From Sulfolobus sp. SCGC AB-777_G06 (GTDB taxonomy: Archaea > Thermoproteota > Thermoprotei_A > Sulfolobales > Sulfolobaceae), in contig QEFN01000007.1 of assembly GCA_003086555.1 (NCBI GenBank), positions 1-33,002 on the forward strand: a DNA stretch of 33,002 nucleotides, read 5' to 3'. Under the pieces are notes generated by a model. That model saw only the letters and a program-made list of their open reading frames with translations, made no database searches and was not told the origin of the DNA. How positions within the stretch are numbered: the first letter of the stretch is position 1; each line of letters starts with the position of its first letter. The position numbers were made by a program, and so were the translations under genes. Positions 25,946 to 33,002 of the stretch are shown one piece after another.

Positions 25946-27520
25946 TTAATTATTAACTTCAGGGACTTTTAATTTCTTGTTATTAAGTTGCAAATAATAA
26001 TCTAACCCCTCAATTAACGCCATTACACTAGCCTCGATCACACTGGTAGATACTCCCTCGGTCCTCCACGTCTTCTCGTTGTCCGTAAATTCGATGGTGA
26101 CCCTTACCACACTTTCTGTATTTTTAATCTCTCCGGGGAGTATAACCCTATAATCCGTCAGCTTAACTTTACCAATTTCAGGATAAACTTTCTGCAATGC
26201 TTTTCTCATGGCTATATCTACTGCATGTACGGGACCTACTCCCTCTGCTACTTCTAATTGTCCGTTTACTTTTACAACTGCTATTGCTAATTCCCTCTCG
26301 TTAATGACTTTCCAGTAGTCTACTTTTATAAGTGGTTGGTATAACCCTAACTCTTTTAGCGCTATTAGGATCGCCGATGCAGGAGCTAGATCAAAACTAT
26401 ATCCCTTGTTTTCAAGTTCTTTTATCTTTGCTAAGGCAGACCTCAATCTGGGATCTTTCTTATTCACTTTTATTCCGACGTTCTCTAGATAAGTTATCAA
26501 GTTAGATGAGCCTGAGACTTCAGATATTACAAACCTTCTGGTGTTTCCTACTAACGAGGGGTCTATATGCTCATAAGCTCTGCTCACTTTCATCACTGCG
26601 TCCGCATGCACTCCTGCCTTATGAGTAAAGGCGAAATCACCAACGTAAGGCTGATACGGGTTTGGATGCAATCCGGCAATCTCATAGACTATACGTGATA
26701 CCTCTTTTAACCTCTTCAAACTTTCTTTTCCTCTCAAGACCTCAAAACCCATCTTTAAGGCCAGATTAGGAATTATTTGGATTAGATCGGCGTTTCCAGT
26801 CCTTTCCCCAATACCGTTTATAGTACCTTGAACGTGTCTCGCCCCGGCAAGAATACCCATTAGGGTGTTAGCTACTGCGCAACCAGAGTCATTATGCATG
26901 TGTAAGCCGACTTTAGTCTTCACGTTTTTAACTACGTCGGCAGTTATCGCATAAACCTCGTGAGGCAGACTCCCTCCGTTCGTATCTGCTAACACAAGTA
27001 CATCGGCTCCTGCATCTTCGGCGGTCTTTAACACACTCAACGCGTACTCTTTATCTTCCTTATATCCTTGATAGAAGTGCTCGGCGTCGAAAATTACCTT
27101 TAGTCCGTGAGATTTTAAGTAACTGATGCTATCGTACACCAAGTCCAGGTTTTCCTTTAAACCTATCTTTAGTACATCTGTAACGTGGAGAGTCCAGGAC
27201 TTTCCGAAAAGGACAGCAACTTCAACATCAGACTTGATTATGGCATTCAGGCTAGGATCTTCCTTCGCAGGGAATTCCTTTCTTCTCGTACTTCCGAAAG
27301 CCGCTACCTTAGCTTTAGTTAAACTGTACTTCTTTATCTCCTTGAAGAACTCCTCATCCTTAGGGTTTGAACCCGGCCAACCCCCTTCTATATAATCTAT
27401 GCCTAATTCGTCTAACAAGAGGGCTATTCTTATTTTATCGTTTAAAGTAAAGGAGATATTTGCAGTTTGTGCTCCATCTCTCAGTGTAGTATCTAATACC
27501 TCAACAGATTTCGTAAACAC
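25946..27520 (-). CDS. cimA: (R)-Citramalate synthase CimA
   Basis: The 524-residue protein is a DRE-TIM metallolyase: DTTLRDGAQ near residue 9, HMHNDSG metal-binding motif and GTINGIGERTGNADL. A long C-terminal part with an allosteric-type domain follows (about 370-515). Length and segments such as GWPGSNPKD and GVHADAVMK fit the CimA group rather than 2-isopropylmalate synthase. It condenses pyruvate and acetyl-CoA to citramalate, the entry to the threonine-independent isoleucine route; feedback by isoleucine is usual in the family. The start is GTG at 27520 with a TATA-like stretch about 25 bases upstream (27541-27550). An overlapping ATG at 27527 is out of frame. Confidence 0.9.
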   Translation of the reverse strand: MFTKSVEVLDTTLRDGAQTANISFTLNDKIRIALLLDELGIDYIEGGWPGSNPKDEEFFKEIKKYSLTKAKVAAFGSTRRKEFPAKEDPSLNAIIKSDVEVAVLFGKSWTLHVTDVLKIGLKENLDLVYDSISYLKSHGLKVIFDAEHFYQGYKEDKEYALSVLKTAEDAGADVLVLADTNGGSLPHEVYAITADVVKNVKTKVGLHMHNDSGCAVANTLMGILAGARHVQGTINGIGERTGNADLIQIIPNLALKMGFEVLRGKESLKRLKEVSRIVYEIAGLHPNPYQPYVGDFAFTHKAGVHADAVMKVSRAYEHIDPSLVGNTRRFVISEVSGSSNLITYLENVGIKVNKKDPRLRSALAKIKELENKGYSFDLAPASAILIALKELGLYQPLIKVDYWKVINERELAIAVVKVNGQLEVAEGVGPVHAVDIAMRKALQKVYPEIGKVKLTDYRVILPGEIKNTESVVRVTIEFTDNEKTWRTEGVSTSVIEASVMALIEGLDYYLQLNNKKLKVPEVNN

Positions 27521-27540
27521 CGGTCATAGGTTTACATTAA

Positions 27541-27560
27541 TTAAATAAGAATTTAAATTT
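27541..27560. promoter_or_regulatory. Divergent promoter of cimA and the two-TM gene
   Basis: ATTTAAATTT at 27551-27560 is about 27 bases before the ATG at 27583 on the plus strand. TCTTATTTAA on the minus strand (27541-27550) is about 25 bases before the cimA GTG at 27520. Both transcripts are likely leaderless. Confidence 0.5.
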
Positions 27561-27582
27561 TGAGTATAGGACAAGATATCCT

Positions 27583-28149
27583 ATGAACAAAAACTTATCA
27601 TTTGTATTAATAGGTATTTTGATCTTTGTTATAGGTCTGGCAGGTAACTTGTTGATGCCTTTTTATATACCCTATTACCACAAGTTAGATACCGAACTTG
27701 TTAACCATACTGTAAACCTGAAAATTAACCCTGTAACCACCGAAAAAGTTATCAACATAACAAGTAACTCTGAAAATAATACCATATACGTAGTAACTAA
27801 TAACACGAACGTGAATATTTTTGTATATTATAGTAACCTAACTCTAGCCTTAAACAACAGTAACGGTTTTATAGCCGCTAGGGTTTCTCCAGGTAATTAT
27901 ATAATTGCAGTAAACAATCCCACGCAGGTATCTCAATACGTGTCTTTTCATTACGCTGTCATACCTGCATATGAGTTGACAAACTTCGATAGCTATTCTT
28001 CAATAGCGGGTACGGCAACCGAATTTATAATGGCTATAGGAGTAGTAATTGCTGGGATAGGTTTAATAAAGATAATGTTTAGTGGGAGATTAGGAACTAT
28101 ACTCGATAAAATATTACAGACCCCAGAAAGAGGGAAGAAAAGAAAATAG
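27583..28149 (+). CDS. Two-TM membrane protein with glycosylated extracellular domain
   Basis: The 188-residue protein has an N-terminal helix (about 6-30), an extracellular domain of about 115 residues, and a second helix (about 145-168) with a basic cytoplasmic tail (GRLG...ERGKKRK). The middle has many N-x-S/T sequons (for example in NNTIYV, NNTNVN and NLTLAL) and looks beta-rich. I do not recognise the family. It is monocistronic, divergent from cimA and convergent with the BtuF-like gene. A surface role is inferred from topology only. Confidence 0.7.
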   Translation: MNKNLSFVLIGILIFVIGLAGNLLMPFYIPYYHKLDTELVNHTVNLKINPVTTEKVINITSNSENNTIYVVTNNTNVNIFVYYSNLTLALNNSNGFIAARVSPGNYIIAVNNPTQVSQYVSFHYAVIPAYELTNFDSYSSIAGTATEFIMAIGVVIAGIGLIKIMFSGRLGTILDKILQTPERGKKRK

Positions 28150-28176
28150 AGGAAAGAGTTCCACTTTAATTTCCGG

Positions 28177-28998
28177 TCATTTAAATCCATTAACCGATTC
28201 GTAAAGGAATTTAATACCATCAATAATGAAACTAGGCCCCTGATGAGCTAAAAAGTCACCAACAGTGAAGACCACTTTCTTCTTCTTAACTAACTCTTCT
28301 AAACCTCTTTCTCTCATCCTTCTTTGAAATCTCTCCTTTTCATAATCCGTAAGCCTTTTCGGTTCATATATTATCAAATCTGGATCTCTCGACAAGACCT
28401 CGTCATCACAAGGGGTAAAATAAGCCTCGTCCTTATCATCGAATATGTTCTTGCCGCCTACTAAACTAATCGCGTCACTTACATGAGTAGGATAGCCTGG
28501 GGTTATAACACCGCCTAGATCAAACTCTACATAAACATTCACTCTATTCTGAACATCCTTCTTTTTGTATCTAACAAGAGTATCATGTAAATATCCTGCG
28601 AGTTCTCTACCTCTTTCTTTAGCCCCAGTTGCTAACGAGATTATTTCTACGTTAGTGATTATCCTGAACACCGAGTTAGTCACACCTAACGGATAAACAG
28701 TATATCCCTTATTGATTAATCTCTTAGTAAGCTCCTTTTGGGCACCAGTAGTCGTAAAAATAATATCTGGCTTATTCTCCTCAAGAAAATTCTCATTAAC
28801 ATGAGTATAGCTACCGATCTTAGGCTTTTTTCTAGCTTCCTCAGGTCTGTAACTGAAAGCATCAGTAGCTATTATTTTATCTCCTAACCCCATCATAAAC
28901 AGTGCTTCTGTAGTTGCGGGATCGAGGCTTACAATTCTTTCAATCCTATCGGGTACGGAAACAAACTCATCAAGGATCTCATTATACACTTTTCTCAT
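28177..28998 (-). CDS. BtuF/FepB-type binding protein lacking a signal peptide
   Basis: Starting at ATG 28998 the product is 273 residues and matches the PF01497 periplasmic-binding fold of cobalamin and iron-siderophore ABC systems: RIVSLDPATTEALFMMGLGDKI, KPDIIFTTTG, DAISLVGGKNIFDD and DPDLIIYEP. It has no signal peptide or membrane anchor, so it appears cytosolic. The ATG forms an ATGA overlap with the stop of the CbiG-like gene, with an AGGTGT site upstream, which favours this start over the in-frame codon at 29019. A possible role is corrinoid or metal-chelate handling with CbiG. Cys near residue 190 (FTPCDDE) is a metal-ligand candidate. No permease or ATPase gene is in view. Confidence 0.8.
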   Translation of the reverse strand: MRKVYNEILDEFVSVPDRIERIVSLDPATTEALFMMGLGDKIIATDAFSYRPEEARKKPKIGSYTHVNENFLEENKPDIIFTTTGAQKELTKRLINKGYTVYPLGVTNSVFRIITNVEIISLATGAKERGRELAGYLHDTLVRYKKKDVQNRVNVYVEFDLGGVITPGYPTHVSDAISLVGGKNIFDDKDEAYFTPCDDEVLSRDPDLIIYEPKRLTDYEKERFQRRMRERGLEELVKKKKVVFTVGDFLAHQGPSFIIDGIKFLYESVNGFK

Positions 28999-29816
28999 AA
29001 CTTCAATACACCTAAGCAAGTTTCGAGACCTAAAGCTCTCTTAACACCTTTTAAAACAACCTTACCCCCGTAATTTAACAACAACGATTCACACGTATCG
29101 CCTTCAATCACAGCTACTTCAGCACCTATTAACTTAGCTAGAGACTCTACCATTCTGTTTCTTACTCCCGTCACTATTACATCAATTCTCTTTTCGTTCA
29201 GATAAATTGACTTTAACGTTAACTTGATACTGTAAAGGATCACCTCAATTGGGATAGGTTGAATAAACTTCAAACCTACTATAACTTTATATGGTTTTAG
29301 GGTGAGCCCCTTACAACTGTTCTCCCCTACCAATATATCGGCGTCACAAGGAAAGTCAGCCTTCTCATATCCCTCGGGAAGTATCAACCCATCTATTCCG
29401 GAAGAGTATACATAAACCCTACCCCTCTCTATCAGCTTCCTATTCACATCCCTTAACATTCCTTTCCTAGTCCAATATAACCCGTTTATCCATGAAAACT
29501 CCTGAACACTGTAAACACCCATCTCAGACGTTTTAGATGTAAGAACTAAAGTACCGTTTGTGATATCTGATATAATTGAAGCGATAAAAGATATACCACT
29601 TTCAATATTAGTTAAGGGGACTACGTATTCGCCGTTTTCAGATACTGAAATAACAGGTTTTGAATCAACATATTTTACAGCCCTTGAAATAGGTCCTACC
29701 ACTACTTTCAGATTCTCCCCTCTATTTAACACGTAATATCCCAAAGCATCTAGCCCCTCCTTAATTTTCTCTGCAGTTTCCGAACTACCTACAACTTTCA
29801 CTCTAGTAAAATACAA
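28995..29816 (-). CDS. cbiG: CbiG-like cobalamin biosynthesis protein
   Basis: The 273-residue protein resembles cobalt-precorrin-5A hydrolase (CbiG). Its LVLTSKTSEMGVYSVQEFSW segment near residue 90 matches the N-terminal and mid-region pattern, and KVIVGLKFIQPIPIEVIL with LIGAEVAVIEG matches the C-terminal part. CbiG opens the lactone ring of precorrin-5A in anaerobic cobalamin synthesis. The sequence is divergent, so the assignment is moderate. The start is TTG at 29816 (GTG at 29801 is an alternative), about 30 bases after a TATA box. It overlaps the binding-protein gene by four bases (ATGA). Confidence 0.65.
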   Translation of the reverse strand: MYFTRVKVVGSSETAEKIKEGLDALGYYVLNRGENLKVVVGPISRAVKYVDSKPVISVSENGEYVVPLTNIESGISFIASIISDITNGTLVLTSKTSEMGVYSVQEFSWINGLYWTRKGMLRDVNRKLIERGRVYVYSSGIDGLILPEGYEKADFPCDADILVGENSCKGLTLKPYKVIVGLKFIQPIPIEVILYSIKLTLKSIYLNEKRIDVIVTGVRNRMVESLAKLIGAEVAVIEGDTCESLLLNYGGKVVLKGVKRALGLETCLGVLKL

Positions 29817-29840
29817 CTCGTAATACTAATACGTAAAGAT

Positions 29841-29850
29841 GTTATATAAA
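29841..29850 (-). promoter_or_regulatory. TATA box for the cbiG-like operon
   Basis: The minus strand reads TTTATATAAC about 29 bases upstream of the TTG start at 29816. The spacing suits a leaderless transcript beginning at or near the TTG codon and supports that start. Confidence 0.55.
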
Positions 29851-29915
29851 CATTAACATGTAGAATAAAAACATTTAGAGGATTTTTTAATAAATTACCC
29901 TATTTAAATTAAAAA

Positions 29916-31892
29916 TCATTTACTACCCCTAGCTTTTACTACCGTAAACTTCTCCTTTAATATTTCAGTATAATCAGAACCCATATCCTTTGAGAACTCT
30001 TGCAAAACGGGTAACAACTCTTTATACTCCGCCTCACTAAGCTCTCTATACTCAAACTCGGGTATTCCTACTTTCTCTTCGAACAACCTCTTAGCGTACT
30101 CTTTAGCTTTTCCCTTAAGCAAGTCCATTACCTCTATATATTCACGTTCTCGTAAAGACTCGAACTCTTCCTCATTGATTAGGTTTTCTAGTAATAGCGC
30201 TTTTAACAACTTAACTACTTCGACCTTAGGTGGTTGTAACCCTATTTTAGACGGGGAAACCTTACCCCTTATGTATATTCTACCGCCAACCATTCCAGTT
30301 CCTACGAAATTCCCTACCGGCTCACGCCTCACGTTAGTCCCTAGAACTACTATTACACCGCCAGCCATATACTCCCCGAGATAATCGTCCACCATACCCC
30401 CGATCACTAGGTAAGGTCTCCTGTCCTTATACTCACGCATCTGGATTCCAACTCTGTTCCCAGCATTACCCTTTACAAACACTTTACCATTCTGCAAAGT
30501 TTGAGCCAAAACGTCCCTCGCATCACCATATATAACTACCTTTCCTCCGTGCATTGTATCACAACAGTCGTCAGCTACATTCCCATAAACATAAAACTCA
30601 TTATTCTCGTTTAAGTTAGCCATAGAGTTACCTACAACTCCGTATAAATTTACCCTGACTCTATTAATTCCCAAACGCTTAAAGCTAATTCCTATAAACC
30701 TGTGACCCATTACATTAGCCACAGTTACCTCTTTTTTGCCCTCATTCTTTACCACCGATGCGATCAATCTGTTTAGTTCATTATAGTTAACATTCTTAGC
30801 GTCAATATCGTACTTCTCAGGAATAAATATAGGAGGAGGAGAGAACGAACTCCTCTCCTCTTCATCCCTCCCGTACTCTATTACACCTTTATTAAGAGAA
30901 GCAATGAAATACGAGCCGGGCTTCAAAGTCCAGACCTTAGCCTTAGGACTTATCTCCCTTATCTCGTTTTCTTCACTGGCAACATAATAATAGCTCTCGT
31001 CTTCACCTATTATAGCAGGCCTGAACTTAGACCTATCCGCTAAGGCTATTAAATAAAGGTCGTCACCGGAATCGTAACCTATTACTGCAGTGAAAGGACC
31101 GTCAAGCCTAGCGTTACGGTAATAATAGTCTAACTCCTTGTTTATCACCGAAAACCTCCTTGAGGGATTTACTAAAATTCTCGTAGCCTCTTCAACAGAA
31201 AACCCCTCGCTCAACAGCTCCTCGAAGAGAAAAGCGATTACCTCGCTATCAGTACCGACCATTCCCTCCCATCCTCTCTCCATTAAGAACTCTAAATTGG
31301 CACCAAACGAGCTTACATCACCATTGTGAACTATTGCTATGTTAAAGGACGAGAAGGGATGAGACCAATAAGGATAATGACCAGGTGAGTTCGTAGGTTG
31401 TCTAGTATGAGCTAACCATAAGTCTCCTTCTAACTCTTCTACCTTGTAAGTAATCGCTACATCTCTGGGATATCCTACCCCCTTATAAACCTTTAAAGAC
31501 GAACCTATACTATATATCCTCCCCATCCTACCTTGTTTCCACATTATCTCGTTTATGTTTCTAAAGGCCTTCCTTAACTGAGTCAAATCTGAAATCGTTA
31601 TCTCATATTTACAATCACAAACGTCCCCATCCATATACTCGATCTCACGGGACTTTACCTTAATTCCGTGAGACGTGAATATGGATTCGAGTTGGGAAGG
31701 ATCCCTCTCAAAGAACACCTTAACCACATATTTATTATTAGAACTCTTATCAAATACTGCAAAGCCTGCGCCCCTATCACTCCCCCTATATCTTACTCTT
31801 TCTATTCCCCTTACCACCGCTTCGCCCTTAATCTTCGGTGCGTTTTTCTTCCTTAATACGCCTAAAACACCACAACCTGATGGATGGATCAT
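29916..31892 (-). CDS. Glutamate synthase glutaminase + GXGXG subunit
   Basis: The 658-residue protein joins a class II glutamine amidotransferase (about 7-330) to a GltB C-terminal GXGXG beta-helix (about 400-590). C7 in [11 protein letters not shown] is the expected N-terminal nucleophile after removal of six residues. [21 protein letters not shown] and SHPFSS...VHNGD are amidotransferase motifs; [33 protein letters not shown] and [11 protein letters not shown] are beta-helix repeats. Ammonia released from glutamine would go to the FMN/2-oxoglutarate site on the partner protein. The ATG at 31892 overlaps the upstream stop (ATGA), so the two subunits are translationally coupled. In most bacteria these domains form one large chain; here they are split. 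Confidence 0.85.
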   Translation of the reverse strand: MIHPSGCGVLGVLRKKNAPKIKGEAVVRGIERVRYRGSDRGAGFAVFDKSSNNKYVVKVFFERDPSQLESIFTSHGIKVKSREIEYMDGDVCDCKYEITISDLTQLRKAFRNINEIMWKQGRMGRIYSIGSSLKVYKGVGYPRDVAITYKVEELEGDLWLAHTRQPTNSPGHYPYWSHPFSSFNIAIVHNGDVSSFGANLEFLMERGWEGMVGTDSEVIAFLFEELLSEGFSVEEATRILVNPSRRFSVINKELDYYYRNARLDGPFTAVIGYDSGDDLYLIALADRSKFRPAIIGEDESYYYVASEENEIREISPKAKVWTLKPGSYFIASLNKGVIEYGRDEEERSSFSPPPIFIPEKYDIDAKNVNYNELNRLIASVVKNEGKKEVTVANVMGHRFIGISFKRLGINRVRVNLYGVVGNSMANLNENNEFYVYGNVADDCCDTMHGGKVVIYGDARDVLAQTLQNGKVFVKGNAGNRVGIQMREYKDRRPYLVIGGMVDDYLGEYMAGGVIVVLGTNVRREPVGNFVGTGMVGGRIYIRGKVSPSKIGLQPPKVEVVKLLKALLLENLINEEEFESLREREYIEVMDLLKGKAKEYAKRLFEEKVGIPEFEYRELSEAEYKELLPVLQEFSKDMGSDYTEILKEKFTVVKARGSK

Positions 31893-33002
31893 AACGAACC
31901 AGCCACCTTAACTCTCAGTTTTTTCAATACGTAAGAGTTCAGGTTAACGGCCCTCAACAATTCCCTATTTCCAGTTAGGGAGGACTGTACACTATATATG
32001 CCTGCAGCACCAGCTAACAGTGCTATCTCCTTCTTAAACCCTGCTATCAAATTAAAGGCCTTGTCCTTTAATCCCGACCTAGAACCTTCACCTACCGCTA
32101 CGTCCAATACCTTATGAGTCATTATAACACTATCAGCTCCCAACGCCACAAACTTAAATACGTCTCCAGAGTCCCTTATCCTACTGGACTTCGCTATCAA
32201 GTCAAACTTCTTCCTTACTCCCATCTCTTTGAGCTTAGTATCAACTTGTGATATTACTATTTCTAGATCTTCATTACCTATATCCTCGTCGAATATAAAT
32301 CCTAGAACACCCTTCAACTCCATTACCTCTTCTATAGCCTCTGAAGAGGAAGGCAAATACACGTAAGTAAAAGGTTTATAATCTTGGCTCCACGTTATAG
32401 CTCCTTTACCATCAGAGGTTATAGAAACTTCTGAGTATCTGATGTCCGTCTCCGATGAGAAAACTCCAGAGCTTAGAGCTAGAGCCGCCCAACTCAAAGC
32501 TTCCCTCACTTCAGACTGGGCATCAGTAACGTCAAATATTATAGGTAAAGACATGTAGAACCTCCCTTGGGCCAGATAGAAGCTAGTATCAATATCTTCT
32601 CTATAGGGATCTATTGAGGGTCTAGTCACCTGAGCTCCATCTGACCTCAGCCAGTCAACGATCCTAGCGGGTTTTTCTACATCAGGCGGTGCAGTACTCC
32701 CCATGCTTGTTATCACGGGCTCACCTTTGTTTATCAACTCGTGAAGATACACTTTCCTCCTCTTGCTCCAAAGCTCACCTAATTTCGGCGGTAACTCCTC
32801 CTCTTCACCTTCTATTCCTAAGACTTCAAGCGTCTCCCTGGATAACCCTTTACCTACTAATAAATCCCTCCTATTCTTTAATTCCTTCAGACTGTTAAGG
32901 CCTAGGTTTTCGAGTATGTTAGCTAACTCCAATGTAAAGCCTCTAATATAATTATTTAGAGTCTTAAAGCCGAACTCCATATCGAGTTCCCTAGTCCCGT
33001 CT
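31889..33002 (-). CDS. Glutamate synthase FMN-domain subunit, C-terminal part (partial)
   Basis: The frame is open to the window edge, so the 5' end is missing; an internal ATG at 32980 is probably not the start. The first visible part ([19 protein letters not shown] then [22 protein letters not shown]) resembles the tail of a GltB FMN domain, after the Fe-S motif. The remainder ([41 protein letters not shown]) looks like a degenerate second barrel-like domain. No Cys occurs in the visible part, so the 3Fe-4S ligands, if present, lie upstream. It is coupled to the glutaminase gene by a four-base overlap. The assignment leans on the neighbour as well as on sequence. Confidence 0.7.
   Translation of the reverse strand, partial: DGTRELDMEFGFKTLNNYIRGFTLELANILENLGLNSLKELKNRRDLLVGKGLSRETLEVLGIEGEEEELPPKLGELWSKRRKVYLHELINKGEPVITSMGSTAPPDVEKPARIVDWLRSDGAQVTRPSIDPYREDIDTSFYLAQGRFYMSLPIIFDVTDAQSEVREALSWAALALSSGVFSSETDIRYSEVSITSDGKGAITWSQDYKPFTYVYLPSSSEAIEEVMELKGVLGFIFDEDIGNEDLEIVISQVDTKLKEMGVRKKFDLIAKSSRIRDSGDVFKFVALGADSVIMTHKVLDVAVGEGSRSGLKDKAFNLIAGFKKEIALLAGAAGIYSVQSSLTGNRELLRAVNLNSYVLKKLRVKVAGSL

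Noticed and set aside
28999..29019. Longer start for the BtuF-like protein
   Set aside because: The seven extra residues do not form a signal peptide, and the ATG at 28998 makes a standard ATGA overlap with the preceding stop.
1..33002. CRISPR arrays, insertion sequences, integrase or tRNA genes
   Set aside because: No regularly spaced repeats, transposase-like frames, terminal inverted repeats or cloverleaf sequences were seen; base use is even across the window.

Overview
The window is archaeal and almost certainly from the order Sulfolobales (thermoacidophilic Thermoproteota). The evidence is low G+C content, many TATA boxes about 25-30 bases upstream of start codons (leaderless transcription), GGAGGTGA-type Shine-Dalgarno sites inside operons, frequent TTG and GTG starts, and signature families: a membrane-anchored thermopsin-like (A5) protein, a DUF2175 zinc protein, a complex I operon without nuoE/F/G, archaeal ThiI, ThyX, and four candidate C/D-box guide RNAs.

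Layout. 1-650 is gene-poor; it holds a start-less coding remnant (89-349) and a perfect inverted repeat (547-571). 651-2975 encodes a large membrane-tethered surface protein. 3014-4002 (minus) encodes a small HExxH metallopeptidase-like protein and a YfcE-type phosphoesterase. 4058-5167 (plus) is thiI. 5206-15516 (minus) is one tightly packed operon, nuoA-C-D-H-I-J-K-(M+L)-N followed by inositol-1-phosphate synthase; nuoM and nuoL form a single 1137-residue reading frame, and nuoB is absent. 15647-18747 carries thyX, a DUF2175 gene, a short Spata20/YyaL-like thioredoxin protein and a DUF364 protein. 18954-21194 has an SQR-like flavoprotein divergent from a PadR regulator, then a stand-alone ThiN-domain protein.

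21284-24907 is a membrane-quality-control-like neighbourhood: a slipin/stomatin, a membrane-anchored thermopsin-like protein, a short NfeD lacking its protease domain, a small unknown protein and a tandem GGCT-fold protein. 25043-27520 (minus) is citramalate synthase plus a UbiA prenyltransferase. 27583-28149 is a two-TM protein. 28177-29816 (minus) couples a CbiG-like protein with a BtuF-like binding protein that has no signal peptide. 29916-33002 (minus) is a split glutamate synthase: a glutaminase/GXGXG subunit behind the C-terminal part of an FMN-domain subunit that runs off the window edge.

Four candidate C/D-box sRNAs occupy the short spaces at 18848-18895, 21236-21283, 24904-24954 and 24992-25040, all on the plus strand. 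The best, 24992-25040, has perfect C, D', C' and D boxes with two 12-nt guides. The main points for follow-up are these RNAs, the NuoM-NuoL fusion with missing nuoB, the slipin/thermopsin/NfeD neighbourhood, and the cytosolic BtuF-like protein coupled to CbiG.
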